Source: Hyphomonas sp. CY54-11-8 (GTDB lineage Bacteria > Pseudomonadota > Alphaproteobacteria > Caulobacterales > Hyphomonadaceae). Taken from it: a DNA stretch of 64,000 nt. The notes under the pieces were generated by a model that did not search any database, was not told the DNA's origin, and saw only the letters and a program-made list of their open reading frames with translations. Positions 28,855 to 38,712 of this stretch are shown here, piece by piece. The number at the start of each line of letters is the position of its first letter. Within the stretch, counting starts at the first letter, position 1. The DNA lies in contig NZ_AWFD01000034.1 of the NCBI RefSeq assembly GCF_000682735.1, positions 172,015 through 236,014 of the forward strand. Direction: 5' to 3'. A program made the position numbers and the translations under genes.

Positions 28855-29856
28855 TCAGACGCTATCAACTTCCAGGATCAGCTTGATCTTGTCTTCTTCC
28901 GGCAGAAAGGATGCAGCAAAACTATTCTTCGCCAGTTGAACCAGTTGCTTGTCCGTCAGGTCGAGTGCTTCCTCGATGGCTTCATAGTTGCGGCCGATAT
29001 AGCCGCCGAAATAGGCCGGATCATCAGAGTTGACGGTGACCAGCAGGCCGGCCTCCAGCTGCGCCTTCACCGGGCTGTCTTTGAGGTCATCGATCACGCA
29101 AAGGGCAAGATTCGAGAGAGGACAGTTGGTCAGCGGGGTTTGCGTATCATGCAGGATCTTGATCAAAGCCGGGTCTTCCATGGCGCGATTTCCATGGTCG
29201 ATCCGATCCGCGCCGATGTCGAGTAATGCTTCGCGGACATAGGACGGCGGACCTTCTTCTCCTGCATGCAGGCACAGTTTGAAACCAAGTTCCCTGCATT
29301 TGGCGAACAGTCGTTCGAATTTCAGAGGCGGGTGGCCAACTTCCGAGCTGTCGAGGCCCACGCCGATGAACTTGTCGTGCCAGGGTTTTGACTCTTCCAG
29401 TAGCGCGAAGCCATCCTCTTCCGAGAGATGCCTCAGGAAGCTCATGATCAGTTCCGACGTGATTCCGAGTTCTTTTTTCCCACGCTCCAGCGCGGCCAGG
29501 ATGCCCTCCGTCACCGTGCCGAACGCGACACCACGCTCTGTGTGGGCTTGGGGATCGTAGAACATCTCGACATGGCGCACATTGTCAGTTTTGGCGCGCT
29601 TGAGGTACGCCCAGGTCAGATCATGGAAGTCCTGCTCGGTGCGCAGCACATTCATGCCCTGATAATACAGGTCCAAAAATTCCTGAAGGTTGGCAAAATC
29701 GTAGGCGGCCTTTGCTTCTTCAAGTGTCTTGAACGGGATGTCGATCCTGTTCCTTTCGGCGAGTGCCATCATCATTTCCGGCTCGAAACTTCCCTCAATA
29801 TGAAGGTGCAGTTCCGCCTTTGGCAGGCTTGCGATCAATTCAGCGTGTTTCGCCAT
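28855..29856 (-). CDS. Adenosine/adenine deaminase (ADA superfamily)
   Basis: A 333-residue metal-dependent amidohydrolase of the adenosine deaminase family. Visible motifs are PKAELHLHIEGS (metal His-x-His near residue 17), LHAGEE near 196, the catalytic DHGNR near 219, and SDDPAYF near 277. The IEGS variant and the strings NLQEFLDLYYQGM and VRHVEMFYDPQAHTERGVAFG resemble the fungal/bacterial adenine deaminase branch more than classical Add, so adenine may be the substrate. A GGAGG SD precedes the ATG. It overlaps the end of the TPR-sulfotransferase gene by 17 bp, suggesting co-transcription. Confidence 0.9.
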   Translation of the reverse strand: MAKHAELIASLPKAELHLHIEGSFEPEMMMALAERNRIDIPFKTLEEAKAAYDFANLQEFLDLYYQGMNVLRTEQDFHDLTWAYLKRAKTDNVRHVEMFYDPQAHTERGVAFGTVTEGILAALERGKKELGITSELIMSFLRHLSEEDGFALLEESKPWHDKFIGVGLDSSEVGHPPLKFERLFAKCRELGFKLCLHAGEEGPPSYVREALLDIGADRIDHGNRAMEDPALIKILHDTQTPLTNCPLSNLALCVIDDLKDSPVKAQLEAGLLVTVNSDDPAYFGGYIGRNYEAIEEALDLTDKQLVQLAKNSFAASFLPEEDKIKLILEVDSV

Positions 29857-31318
29857 TCAGAACCTCCAGAAGTGGGCCGAGATGTTTTTCATAGTTCCGC
29901 CAGCGTCCCGATGATCGCGTGTAGAGCGGCTCACGCACTTGCCACACGCTGGCTGTTTTCACTGGTGCTGCTGATTTATGGAATTCTAGGCAGGCCTGTT
30001 CAAAAGGCAGACCGATAAAGTCGAGCACTTTCTGCAAGATCTGTTCGGGATTCCTGACAAGCGCATCATAGGGGACATCGAGAATCTGGTCCGGTGCGGC
30101 CGTCTTCCAGTGCGACATGAGTTTCTCATACGCCCGATAGTGATAGCCGATGTTTTTCAGATCCGTCGCGTGGATCTGATGAGGGTCAAGGTGCGTGAAA
30201 TACGTCGACAGACATACGTCTCTGGCGTCGCGAACGGTGTGGAGGATCTTCGCCTCCGGGAAGAGGCGAAGGATCATGCCGATATGAAAATAGTTATCTG
30301 GGCGTTTGTCGGTAACAATGCCGGTGACGCCGGGCAGGCGTGTATCAAGCCTCGCAATATATTCCTTCCGAGCCTTAGCTATCTCTGCGTTTGACGCGTC
30401 AGCGAGTTTTGCGGGGTAGGGTGAAAAATATTCCGCGCCGATCTGCGCGAGCAAGGGAAGCTCACCCATCGTCGAAACCTGGCTATGACCCGACAGGATC
30501 TGTTCCAGCAGCGTAGAGCCAGATCTGAATTGCCCAAGAATAAACACTGGCTGCACGGGCGAGTGGGGTAGGTCGATTTTTTCCGGTGTCGGCATCGCCA
30601 TCAGAAAATCGATGATTGCGTCGTTCTTTCTGGAATCGAATGCCGGAAAATTCTGTGGTCGATCCGCTTCCGCGGCTTTGTTCGCCCTCTCATAAGCGGC
30701 AAATGCTGAATCGTACTCACCAATGACATCGAGCATCTTGCCGAGGGAGAACTCCAGGTTCGCCCGCGATGTCGCAGGGATGTTGTCACGTTTGAGGGCG
30801 TCCTGAACCTGCTTCAAAATGGGGGCAGCCGTCGATTCTGGTCGGCTCATATTCGCGATCCTTGCCAGTGGCTCGGCGTCCGTGGGCGCGATATCGAGGG
30901 CCCTTTGGTAGAGTTCCATCGCTTGTTCAGCATGACCGAGATCTTCGTGGGTATTCGCCAGATTGAAGATGGCAGGGACGTAGTCTTCTTTGAACGCCAA
31001 AGCTGTCTCGTACGCCTGGATTGCCGCTTCCGGATTTAGCAGATCATCAGCCTGAATGACGCCCTTGTTGAGCCAGACTTCTTCCGGGCCGGAGATATGC
31101 CTAGCGAGCGCTTGATCATAGGCTTTCAGGGCGGCTACTGGCTGCCCACTGCGACGCAGCAGCCAGGCCAGATTGTACCAGCTGTCCGGAAGGTCGGGCT
31201 CGATCGCCAGAACTTCCTGGTAAGCGGTGATGGCTTCGGGAATGCGCCCGGCATTGCGAAGCGAAGACGCTTCGGAAAGGCGGGCCGACAGCACGTTCTG
31301 ATCAACAGAAGAAGTCAT
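29840..31318 (-). CDS. TPR-repeat sulfotransferase-domain protein
   Basis: This 492-residue protein has N-terminal tetratricopeptide repeats over about residues 10-150 (for example AITAYQEVLAIEPDLPDSWYNLA and AMELYQRALDIAPTDAEPLARIA). A PAPS-dependent sulfotransferase domain covers roughly residues 255-485. Its 5'-phosphosulfate loop is FILGQFRSGSTLLEQIL, and the 3'-phosphate-binding region is VRDARDVCLSTY. Such TPR-sulfotransferase fusions are common in marine alphaproteobacteria; the acceptor is unknown. A GAGGCGG SD precedes the ATG. The gene is 39 bp after purQ and overlaps the deaminase gene. Confidence 0.9.
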   Translation of the reverse strand: MTSSVDQNVLSARLSEASSLRNAGRIPEAITAYQEVLAIEPDLPDSWYNLAWLLRRSGQPVAALKAYDQALARHISGPEEVWLNKGVIQADDLLNPEAAIQAYETALAFKEDYVPAIFNLANTHEDLGHAEQAMELYQRALDIAPTDAEPLARIANMSRPESTAAPILKQVQDALKRDNIPATSRANLEFSLGKMLDVIGEYDSAFAAYERANKAAEADRPQNFPAFDSRKNDAIIDFLMAMPTPEKIDLPHSPVQPVFILGQFRSGSTLLEQILSGHSQVSTMGELPLLAQIGAEYFSPYPAKLADASNAEIAKARKEYIARLDTRLPGVTGIVTDKRPDNYFHIGMILRLFPEAKILHTVRDARDVCLSTYFTHLDPHQIHATDLKNIGYHYRAYEKLMSHWKTAAPDQILDVPYDALVRNPEQILQKVLDFIGLPFEQACLEFHKSAAPVKTASVWQVREPLYTRSSGRWRNYEKHLGPLLEVLNGETR

Positions 31319-31357
31319 ACCGCCTCATACCGGGGCGGAAAGAGACTGGCCAGCGCT

Positions 31358-32026
31358 TCAGGCCGCAGTCAGCAGGCTCTCAAACAGGGCAAGACCGTCT
31401 TCGCCACCTTCGTGGCCGCCGATAGCTCGTTCCGGATGCGGCATCAGGCCTAGCACGCGGCCGTTTGTGCTCAGAATGCCGGCAATATCCCGGGCGGACC
31501 CGTTCGGATTGCTGCCTTTGGCATAACGGAAAGCGACATGACCTTCACCTTCAATCCGGTCGAGGGTGGCGTCATCGGCGTAGTAGTTGCCGTCATGGTG
31601 CGCGATGGGAATAACCACATCATCGCGTCCCTGGTAGGCGCTGGTGAATGCCGTGTTGGCGGTTTCCACGGTCAGAGGCTGCGGCTTGCAGACGAAATGT
31701 AGCGACGCGTTGCGCATGAGGGCACCCGGCAGAAGACCCGTTTCGCAAAGGATCTGGAAGCCATTGCACACGCCCAGAACATATCCGCCGCGCTCGGCAT
31801 GGGCCTTTAGCTGAGAGATGACAGGAGAATTGCCCGCAATTGCGCCGCAACGCAGGTAATCCCCGTAAGAGAAGCCACCGGGGACCATGACAAAATCCGT
31901 TCCGTCGGGGATCGTCCCGTCCTTGTGCCAGACCATGGCCGGTGCCTTGCCGGTCACCTTGAGGAGTGCGTCGTGAGCATCACGATCACAGTTCGAACCT
32001 GGAAAGACAATCACAGCGGTTTTCAT
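31358..32026 (-). CDS. purQ: Phosphoribosylformylglycinamidine synthase subunit PurQ
   Basis: A 222-residue class I glutamine amidotransferase. The nucleophile Cys lies in [10 protein letters not shown] near residue 86, and the His-x-Glu near the C terminus is in LMPHPERAI. The N terminus [10 protein letters not shown] is diagnostic for PurQ. It supplies ammonia to PurL. PurS, normally encoded just upstream, is absent here; gltA and a terminator lie upstream instead. Confidence 0.97.
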   Translation of the reverse strand: MKTAVIVFPGSNCDRDAHDALLKVTGKAPAMVWHKDGTIPDGTDFVMVPGGFSYGDYLRCGAIAGNSPVISQLKAHAERGGYVLGVCNGFQILCETGLLPGALMRNASLHFVCKPQPLTVETANTAFTSAYQGRDDVVIPIAHHDGNYYADDATLDRIEGEGHVAFRYAKGSNPNGSARDIAGILSTNGRVLGLMPHPERAIGGHEGGEDGLALFESLLTAA

Positions 32027-32092
32027 GGCGCAGCCTTTAGCAAGGAGTCGGGGCGGAAGGGAACGGGGTAATTCCTCTCAGGAAGCAGAAAT

Positions 32093-32122
32093 AAAAACGC
32101 CACCCGACTGTGGCAGGTGGCG
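32093..32122 (-). terminator. Intrinsic terminator after gltA
   Basis: On the minus strand CGCCACC/GGTGGCG is followed directly by TTTTTATTT, about 25 bp past the gltA stop. It separates the gltX-gltA transcript from purQ. Confidence 0.88.
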
Positions 32123-32146
32123 CTTTCAGCATCATTCTGCTGCGTC

Positions 32147-33451
32147 TCAGCGCTTTTCGATCGGAACATAGTCCCGCTTCGCTGCGCCGGTATAGATCTG
32201 GCGCGGGCGGCCGATGCGCTGGGTCGGATCGTCGATCATTTCATTCAGCTGTGCGACCCAGCCAACGGTGCGGGCGAGAGAGAACAGCACAGTGAACATC
32301 TGCTTCGGGAAACCGATCGCGTCGAGAATGATGCCCGAATAGAAATCGACATTCGGATAGAGTTTCTTCTCGATGAAGTATTCGTCCTCAAGCGCGATCC
32401 GCTCCAGCTCCATCGCGACCTTCAGGATTGGCGTGTCCTTGAGGCCCAGGAGATCGAGCACTTCGTGGGCCGATTCCCGCATCACTTTGGCGCGCGGGTC
32501 GTAATTCTTGTAAACGCGGTGTCCGAAGCCCATCAGGCGGAAGGGGTCATTCTTGTCCTTGGCTTTCTCGATGAATTCCGGGATCCGCTCCACCGAACCA
32601 ATTTCGTGCAGCATGTTGAGGCAAGCTTCGTTGGCGCCGCCGTGGCTTGGTCCCCAGAGACAGGCAACGCCGGCAGCGACCGCGGCAAACGGGTGTGCGC
32701 CGGAAGAGCCTGCCAAGCGAACTGTCGAGGTCGAAGCGTTTTGCTCGTGGTCCGCGTGAAGGATGAAGAAGCGGTCCATGGCTTTTGCGATGGCCGGGTC
32801 CACTTTGTAGTCTTCAGCCGAAACCGAGAAGCACATGTTCAGGAAGTTTTCAGCGTAGGAGTACTCGTTCCGCGGATCGACGAATTTCTGGCCGAGATTG
32901 TATTTCAGGATGCGGGCGCAAAGGGTAGGCATCTTTGCAAGAAGGCGGATCGAGTTGAGACGGCGCTCGGCAGGGTCCTCGCTATCCATGGCGCCCGGAT
33001 AGAAGGAGGCAAGACCGCCCACGGTTGCCGTCAGCATGGCCATCGGGTGGCTGTCACGGCGGAAGCCCTCGAAGAACCGGTCCATCTGGGTGTGCAACAG
33101 GGTGTGCTGCTTGATGGTGTCGTTGAACACTTCCAGTTCCGACGTCGTAGGCAGCTCACCGTACAGGATCAGATGGCAGACTTCCGGGAAGGTGGATTGT
33201 TCGGCGAGTTGTCCGATCGGGTAGCCGCGGTGCAGGAGAACGCCTTCATCTCCATCGATGAAAGTGATTTGGCTTTCACAACTGGCCGTCGATGTGAAAC
33301 CCGGATCGAACGTGAAATGGTTCGTTTCGGCATAAACGCGGCGGATATCGATTACGTCCGGACCGTGTGTTCCGGAAAGCACCGGAAGGTCATAGGAATT
33401 TCCGGCCACATCCAGTTTAGCAGTGCCGTTCGGTTTCGTTTTATTTTCCAT
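32147..33451 (-). CDS. gltA: Citrate synthase
   Basis: A type I hexameric citrate synthase of 434 residues that condenses acetyl-CoA with oxaloacetate. Visible are the catalytic His in [16 protein letters not shown] near residue 263, [11 protein letters not shown] (His near 303) and the Asp in the C-terminal active-site segment VDFYSGI. The ATG at 33451 after TAAGG is preferred over one 15 bp upstream. It is 29 bp after gltX on the same strand, the conserved alphaproteobacterial arrangement. Confidence 0.98.
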   Translation of the reverse strand: MENKTKPNGTAKLDVAGNSYDLPVLSGTHGPDVIDIRRVYAETNHFTFDPGFTSTASCESQITFIDGDEGVLLHRGYPIGQLAEQSTFPEVCHLILYGELPTTSELEVFNDTIKQHTLLHTQMDRFFEGFRRDSHPMAMLTATVGGLASFYPGAMDSEDPAERRLNSIRLLAKMPTLCARILKYNLGQKFVDPRNEYSYAENFLNMCFSVSAEDYKVDPAIAKAMDRFFILHADHEQNASTSTVRLAGSSGAHPFAAVAAGVACLWGPSHGGANEACLNMLHEIGSVERIPEFIEKAKDKNDPFRLMGFGHRVYKNYDPRAKVMRESAHEVLDLLGLKDTPILKVAMELERIALEDEYFIEKKLYPNVDFYSGIILDAIGFPKQMFTVLFSLARTVGWVAQLNEMIDDPTQRIGRPRQIYTGAAKRDYVPIEKR

Positions 33452-33480
33452 CAGCCTTACCTTCAAACCCTTCTTGTTTC

Positions 33481-34956
33481 TCAGGCGCCCGGAGAACTTT
33501 CCGGCGCCAGTTGATCCTCAATTCGTCCAAGCGCTTCTTCGCGGCCGAGCCACTCCAGTACCGGCGCAATATCCGGTGCTGGTAGGCCGCCTGTGAGTGC
33601 AGCGCGTAGCGGTTGGCCTATCTGCCCCATAGATAGACCTTGTGCAGTGCAATAATTAGATATCGTCACCGAAATATGATCTGCCGTCCATTCCGGCAGT
33701 TGCTGCAGTACGTCGCGCAACCCGCGCAAACGGTCAAGCCCCTCCCCGGAGACAGCTTTGCGCGCTTTCTTGTTCAATTCCAAAGGCCTTTTGGCCAGCA
33801 GGAATGCAAAAGATTGCGCCAGTTCAGGCAGGGTCGTGCCTCGATCCTTCATGTGAGGAAGGGCTGCTCTCAGACGCGGTTCTGCGTCGTCGATAGTGCC
33901 CGCGGCTTCCCAGTATGGCCTTAGCAGCGTGAAAAGGCGGTCATTGTCAGCGAGCCTCAGGAAGTGCGAATTGACCTGGCCGAGTTTGTCCAGGTCTAGG
34001 CGGCCCGGTGCTCGGTTGATTCCTGAGATGTCGAAAGCAGCGATGGCCTCTTCATCGGTGAAGATTTCCTGGTCGCCGTGGCTCCATCCGATCCTCAGAA
34101 GATAGGCCCGCATCGCTTCCGGCAAGTAGCCCATCTCGCGATAGGCGAGTGTCGAGAGTGCGCCATGGCGCTTGGATAGTTTGGCGCCATCGGCACCATG
34201 AATCATCGGAACATGCGCCATCTTCGGAATATTCCAGCCCATCGACTCATAGATCGGGATCTGGCGGAAGGCGTTCCGCAAATGGTCATCGCCTCGGATA
34301 ATATGGGTGATGCCCATGTCATGGTCATCGACGACGACCGCCAGCATATAGGTTGGGGTGCCGTCGGCGCGGAGCAGGATGAGGTCATCAAGTTCACCCG
34401 CCAGGATGCGGACGGTCCCTTGTACGCCATCTTCCAGAACACGCTCTCCGCCATCGGGAGCTCTCAGTCGTACGGTGAATGGGGCATCCTGGGCTGGCGG
34501 CGGGGCGCCATCACGCCACGGAGAGCGGTAAGGGGCCAACAGGGCATGTGCCTCGGCCAGTAGCGAAGCTTTTTCATCTTCAGAAAGCCCTTCAGCCTTG
34601 GCCGCCTGGCGCTTTTCTTCACCAAGCTCTCGCCGCGCCTGCAGCTCTTCCTGCGTCGTGTAGCAGCGGAATGCCGTGCCACGCCGTATCATCTCTTCAG
34701 CCACCTCAGCATGGCGTCCTGCGCGTTCGAACTGCATTATCGGGGGCTCATCCGGTGTCAGTCCGAGCCACTCCATGCCCTCAAGGATCGCTGCGGTTGC
34801 TTCTGGCGTAGAGCGTTCGCGGTCGGTGTCCTCGATACGGAGAAGAAACTTCCCGTTGTTGTGTTTCGCGAACAGGTAGTTGAAAAGTGCCGTACGGGCA
34901 CCGCCAATATGGAGCATGCCGGTGGGAGAGGGGGCAAATCGCGTGACGATGTCCAT
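33481..34956 (-). CDS. gltX: Glutamyl-tRNA synthetase
   Basis: A class I aminoacyl-tRNA synthetase, 491 residues, charging tRNA-Glu. The HIGH-type motif is in [22 protein letters not shown] near residue 8 and the KMSKS-type motif is [10 protein letters not shown] near 255. The C-terminal anticodon-binding domain is intact. It heads the gltX-gltA pair and runs divergently from the decayed comEC fragment. Confidence 0.97.
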   Translation of the reverse strand: MDIVTRFAPSPTGMLHIGGARTALFNYLFAKHNNGKFLLRIEDTDRERSTPEATAAILEGMEWLGLTPDEPPIMQFERAGRHAEVAEEMIRRGTAFRCYTTQEELQARRELGEEKRQAAKAEGLSEDEKASLLAEAHALLAPYRSPWRDGAPPPAQDAPFTVRLRAPDGGERVLEDGVQGTVRILAGELDDLILLRADGTPTYMLAVVVDDHDMGITHIIRGDDHLRNAFRQIPIYESMGWNIPKMAHVPMIHGADGAKLSKRHGALSTLAYREMGYLPEAMRAYLLRIGWSHGDQEIFTDEEAIAAFDISGINRAPGRLDLDKLGQVNSHFLRLADNDRLFTLLRPYWEAAGTIDDAEPRLRAALPHMKDRGTTLPELAQSFAFLLAKRPLELNKKARKAVSGEGLDRLRGLRDVLQQLPEWTADHISVTISNYCTAQGLSMGQIGQPLRAALTGGLPAPDIAPVLEWLGREEALGRIEDQLAPESSPGA

Positions 34957-34974
34957 GTCTCGTGAGGGCTCCGA

Positions 34975-35499
34975 TTGATGCTACAAATGAGGCGTCCCGG
35001 CTGGCAGAAACACAAGGTTGCTCCTGAAGGCAAGGGGCTGGCGCAAGCTATTGCAGCACTGTGGGCCAGCCTTTGGTCGATAACGGAAATCGATACTCGC
35101 CCGCTGCTGCTCGGCTTTTCCCTTTGTGCGGGAGTAATTGTCTATTTCTCGCGGAAGACTGAGCCTCTGATCTGGCCCTGTGTCGTTGCCACAATCATCG
35201 CTGGCGCCTTTTGAATGACCTGCCGTCTGACATAGAGGATGTCTCTGCTGAGCCTTGCTGCATTGGTTCTGCTGGGGATATCCGGCGGGTTCACTGCTGG
35301 TGCAGTCCGGACCGCTATGGTCGCTGCACCTGTCATCAAGTCCGATGCAGATCCCGTCATGCTGGAAGGGTGGGTCACGAATTTGCGGTGGCCCGACGTG
35401 CTGCAATCGGGTGGTATCACCGTCAAGGCCGGTGGAGAGGGGCTCATATTTCAGAGAGCACCAAAATGCGGGAAGCGACCCTGGCGGGCGTGCCCCTAG
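34975..35499 (+). pseudogene. Decayed N-terminal fragment of comEC (DNA-uptake channel)
   Basis: One reading frame gives a ComEC/Rec2-like N terminus (DUF4131 region). A soluble lead is followed by TM-like LLLGFSLCAGVIVYF and WPCVVATIIAGAF, then, after an in-frame TGA (35212-35214) and TAG (35233-35235), LLSLAALVLLGISGGFTAGAVRTAMVAAPVI and VMLEGWVTNL. The AVRTAMVAAPVI string is typical of the family. A full ComEC has about 700 residues, but here the frame ends at the lexA 3' end, so the transmembrane competence and metallo-beta-lactamase parts are gone. comEC normally lies between gltX and lexA in alphaproteobacteria, which supports the call. Two nonsense codons plus deletion indicate true decay rather than a sequencing error. 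Confidence 0.7.
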
Positions 35500-36179
35500 T
35501 CGTAGCGGCGAACAAGCGCAACCAGGCGACCCTGTACGGCGACACGGTCCGGGCCAAAGATACGGGTCTCATAGGCTGGGTTGGCAGCCTCAAGCGCCAC
35601 AGAGGCACCTTTCCGGCGCAAACGCTTCAGTGTGGCTTCCTCACCATCGATCAGTGCCACAACGATATCGCCGGTGCTCGCCGATTCCGTCCGGCGGCAG
35701 ATCACGATGTCACCCTCCAGAATGCCGGCGTCGATCATCGAATCCCCCTGAACCTCCAGAGCAAAATGCTCCTCACTATCAGACAGGCCATCGGGCGCAT
35801 TCACATGACCATTGTCCTGCTGGATGGCTGAGATCGGCAGACCCGCTGCAATCCGTCCGATCAACGGCACAGTACGGGGCGAAGCTTCTGCAGCTGGGCG
35901 ACCTGCAGAGACAAGAGCAGGGCGGAAATCCTTCCGGCCGCGGGGTGTGGAACTCGCCACCGCAGACTCTGGCAGTTTCAGGACTTCCAGAGCGCGAGCC
36001 CGGTGCGCGAGACGGCGAATGAAGCCGCGCTCTTCGAGCGCGGTAATCAAACGGTGGATGCCGGATTTCGATGCCAGATCGAGCGCTTCTTTCATCTCGT
36101 CAAAGGATGGGGAGACACCCGTTTCCTTGATACGTTCATTGATGAAGAGCAGGAGCTCTTTTTGCTTGCTAGTCAACAT
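35496..36179 (-). CDS. lexA: LexA repressor
   Basis: A 227-residue SOS repressor and autoprotease. The N-terminal winged helix is [17 protein letters not shown]...[10 protein letters not shown]. The cleavage site Ala-Gly is in GRIAAGLP near residue 110, the catalytic Ser in QGDSMIDAG near 146 and the Lys in EATLKRL near 183. The ATG at 36179 is chosen because the upstream in-frame extension covers the operator. GTTC-type SOS boxes lie 38-70 bp upstream, so it is autoregulated. It follows trpC after 62 bp. Confidence 0.97.
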   Translation of the reverse strand: MLTSKQKELLLFINERIKETGVSPSFDEMKEALDLASKSGIHRLITALEERGFIRRLAHRARALEVLKLPESAVASSTPRGRKDFRPALVSAGRPAAEASPRTVPLIGRIAAGLPISAIQQDNGHVNAPDGLSDSEEHFALEVQGDSMIDAGILEGDIVICRRTESASTGDIVVALIDGEEATLKRLRRKGASVALEAANPAYETRIFGPDRVAVQGRLVALVRRYD

Positions 36180-36206
36180 GTTGAGCCGCCTTGGGTCCGA
36201 ATCTTT

Positions 36207-36231
36207 GTTCACATGTGTTCTACATGTGTTC
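36207..36231 (-). promoter_or_regulatory. LexA/SOS operator of lexA (GTTC repeats)
   Basis: Three direct GTTC repeats: 36207-36210, 36217-36220 and 36228-36231. The last two are spaced by exactly 7 bases, matching the alphaproteobacterial LexA box GTTC-N7-GTTC. The first pair has a 6-base spacer and may be a degenerate second site. It lies between trpC and lexA. Confidence 0.88.
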
Positions 36232-36241
36232 ACCGTTCGGG

Positions 36242-37045
36242 TCAATCGCTCCCGGCGGCGCGGAGCGCTGCGACAGCGGACTGCCGGAGCGATCCACGCT
36301 TCATCAGGCTTTCACCAATCAGGAAGCGTCGTGCCCCGCACTTCCGCAGTCGAACGATATGTTCCGGTGTGGAAATGCCGCTTTCCGCCACCAGTTGCCG
36401 GTCCTGAGGTATGAGAGGCGCCAGCCGCTCAGTGGTCGACAGTTCGGTCACCATGCATTTCAGATCGCGATTGTTCACGCCAATCAGCTGCGACGGCAAG
36501 CGCAAACCACGTTCGAGCTCAGCTTCATTGTGCGTCTCCACAAGGACGTCCATTCCATAGTCGATCGCGCAACTTGTCAGTTCGGCTGCCTGTCCGTCGT
36601 CCAGGCTTGCCATGATGACCAACACGCAATCCGCCCCCCAGGCACGGGCTTCGGCAACCTGTATCGGATCGATCATGAAGTCCTTGCGTAGCATGGGAAT
36701 GCTGACGGCCCTCCGGATCGCGGCAAAGTCCTGAAGGCTGCCGCCAAAGCTTGGGCCATCCGTCAGAACCGACAGGCATGCCGCGCCACCCGCTTCGTAC
36801 TCCGTCGCGATTCCGACAGGATCGGCGCCAGGCAGGATTTCACCTGCGGAAGGGCTTTTGCGCTTCAGTTCGCAGATCAATGCATTCTGATCCGTGTCGG
36901 TAACGGCCGAAAGGGCTTTGGCGAACCCACGCGGTGAACCCGCGGACCGGGCTTTGTTATCCAGGTCGGAGAAACGGGTCTCGCGCTTCAGAGCCGCGAC
37001 CTCATCGCGCTTGTACTCAATGATTTTGTCCAGCGCCGTTGTCAT
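36242..37045 (-). CDS. trpC: Indole-3-glycerol phosphate synthase
   Basis: A 267-residue TIM-barrel enzyme that closes the indole ring from CdRP in tryptophan synthesis. Visible segments are [13 protein letters not shown] (catalytic Lys) near residue 60, [13 protein letters not shown] near 120, [11 protein letters not shown] near 168, IGVNNRDL near 190 and AESGISTPE near 225. The monofunctional form is normal in alphaproteobacteria. Its ATG overlaps the trpD stop (ATGA). Confidence 0.97.
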   Translation of the reverse strand: MTTALDKIIEYKRDEVAALKRETRFSDLDNKARSAGSPRGFAKALSAVTDTDQNALICELKRKSPSAGEILPGADPVGIATEYEAGGAACLSVLTDGPSFGGSLQDFAAIRRAVSIPMLRKDFMIDPIQVAEARAWGADCVLVIMASLDDGQAAELTSCAIDYGMDVLVETHNEAELERGLRLPSQLIGVNNRDLKCMVTELSTTERLAPLIPQDRQLVAESGISTPEHIVRLRKCGARRFLIGESLMKRGSLRQSAVAALRAAGSD

Positions 37046-38076
37046 TCGAGCGGTTCGCCCCGAGAAAGCGCCACGAGCTTGCGAAGCGTCTGTTTTGCAT
37101 TTCCTGAATCGATGGCCTCGGCCGCCATGCCAGCGCCTTCCTTCAGGTCTGCTGCCTTGCCATGAACATGCAGGCCCGCCGCGGCGTTCAGCAATACTGT
37201 CGCGCGGAAGGGAGTTTCATGTCCATCCAGCAGCTCGGTTATTGCCAGCGCGTTGCCGGCGACGTCTTCACTCTCCAGGGCCGAAAGGGGATGAGTGTCC
37301 AATCCGGCATCCGAGGGATGAATCTCGAAGTCTTTCAGTGATCCGTCTTCCGTCACCTCGCAGACTTTGCTCGGTCCGGCGATCGAGAGTTCGTCAATTC
37401 CGTCGAGCCCGTGTACCACCCAGGCTCGTTCAGTCCCGAGGCGGCCAAGAGTCTCAGCCATCGGGTGCACCCATTCCGGACCGAAAACGCCAAGTACCTG
37501 GTGACAGGCGCCTGCGGGATTGGTCAGCGGACCAAGCAGGTTGAAGATGGTGCGGATCCCGAGCTTGGCCCGAACAGGCGCAACATGGCGCATAGCGCTG
37601 TGATGACTGCGGGCAAACAGGAAGGCGACGCCTGCGCCGTCAAGGCAATTGAGGAATTCTTCCTCACTGATCTCCAGATTTACTCCAAGCGACTCCAGCA
37701 CGTCCGCTGAGCCCGTCTTAGGTGGTACGGAGCGGTTTCCATGCTTGGCGACACGGCCACCCGCCGCAGCGATAACGATCGCGCTGGCGGTGGAGGTGTT
37801 GAGGCTTTTCCAGGGGAGACCGCCGGTACCGCAGGTGTCGAGCAGGGGCCCGTCCGTCGCAACCTTGCGTGCGTGCTGTCGCATGATGGTGGCGCCGGCT
37901 GTCAGTTCATCAGCGGTTTCACCGCGCACCGCCAGACCCATCAGGAATGCGCCGATTTCTTCAGGCGCTGCATCTCCTGACAGGAGCGTATCGAACGCGC
38001 CTTTCAGCATGTCGTCTTCGAGCGGTTCGCGACGCGCGAGCGCTTTGAGCGCAATAGAGAGAGAAGTGTCAGTCAT
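37042..38076 (-). CDS. trpD: Anthranilate phosphoribosyltransferase
   Basis: A protein of 344 residues that joins anthranilate to PRPP. The N-terminal helical domain is followed by the PRPP loop, read as CGTGGLPWKSLNTSTAS, then VAKHGNRSVPPKTGSADVLE, NPAGACHQVLGVF and HGLDGIDELS. The loop lacks the Asp of the usual GTGGD and reads SVPPKTG in place of the usual SSKSG; I believe this is a lineage variant but cannot confirm it. The ATG at 38076 is preferred over an upstream start that would overlap trpG. It is the third gene of trpE-G-D-C. Confidence 0.93.
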   Translation of the reverse strand: MTDTSLSIALKALARREPLEDDMLKGAFDTLLSGDAAPEEIGAFLMGLAVRGETADELTAGATIMRQHARKVATDGPLLDTCGTGGLPWKSLNTSTASAIVIAAAGGRVAKHGNRSVPPKTGSADVLESLGVNLEISEEEFLNCLDGAGVAFLFARSHHSAMRHVAPVRAKLGIRTIFNLLGPLTNPAGACHQVLGVFGPEWVHPMAETLGRLGTERAWVVHGLDGIDELSIAGPSKVCEVTEDGSLKDFEIHPSDAGLDTHPLSALESEDVAGNALAITELLDGHETPFRATVLLNAAAGLHVHGKAADLKEGAGMAAEAIDSGNAKQTLRKLVALSRGEPLE

Positions 38077-38133
38077 GGGCCGCAACCGATAGCGGTCTTG
38101 GTCCCGTCGCTCAATAGCTGACCCAGGCATGGC

Positions 38134-38712
38134 TCAGAGTTTGTCGAGCCAGTTCTTTAGGAGCGCGTGACCGTGCTCTGTCAGGATGCTCTCCGGGTGG
38201 AATTGCACCCCATAGACCGGACGGGTCTTGTGATGCAGAGCCATGATTTCGCCATCGTCAGTGTAGGCATCCGCGACCAGATCCTCTGGAAGGTCTTCCG
38301 GACGGACGGCTAGGGAGTGGTAGCGAACCACGCGGAACGTTTCTGGCAGCCCTTCAAAAAGGTCACCGCCGCTCTGGTGAATGTCCGATAACTTGCCGTG
38401 CCGGATTTCCCGGGCGGTGATCACTTTCCCGCCAAAAGCCTGCCCGATGGACTGATGCCCAAGGCAGACGCCGAGAATGGGCAGATCGTCCGGCGCTTGC
38501 CGGATAAAGTCGACGCAGATCCCGGCTTCATTTGGTGTGCACGGACCAGGGGAGAGGAGTACGCCATCGGCTCCACTCGCCAGCGCGTCTTCGACTGTCA
38601 TTTCATCGTTGCGGACAACCGTCGTGTCTGCGCCCAGCTCTTCCAGATAGTGGACGAGGTTCCAGGTGAAGCTGTCATAGTTGTCTATGACGAGGATTTT
38701 CTTCCGGCTCAT
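38134..38712 (-). CDS. trpG: Anthranilate synthase component II (glutamine amidotransferase)
   Basis: A 192-residue class I amidotransferase. The N terminus is VIDNYDSFTWNLVHYL, followed by SPGPCTPNEAG, the nucleophile in LGVCLGHQSIG near residue 83 and HPESILTEHG near 175. It supplies ammonia to TrpE. It may also serve folate synthesis with PabB; the two roles cannot be separated by sequence. The ATG overlaps the trpE stop (ATGA). Confidence 0.95.
   Translation of the reverse strand: MSRKKILVIDNYDSFTWNLVHYLEELGADTTVVRNDEMTVEDALASGADGVLLSPGPCTPNEAGICVDFIRQAPDDLPILGVCLGHQSIGQAFGGKVITAREIRHGKLSDIHQSGGDLFEGLPETFRVVRYHSLAVRPEDLPEDLVADAYTDDGEIMALHHKTRPVYGVQFHPESILTEHGHALLKNWLDKL

Noticed and set aside
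32117..33514. 465-codon plus-strand open frame
   Set aside because: Antisense to gltA; citrate synthase motifs are on the other strand.
35211..35831. 206-codon plus-strand open frame
   Set aside because: Mostly antisense to lexA and out of frame with the ComEC-like segments; Cys/Arg-rich composition typical of a shadow.
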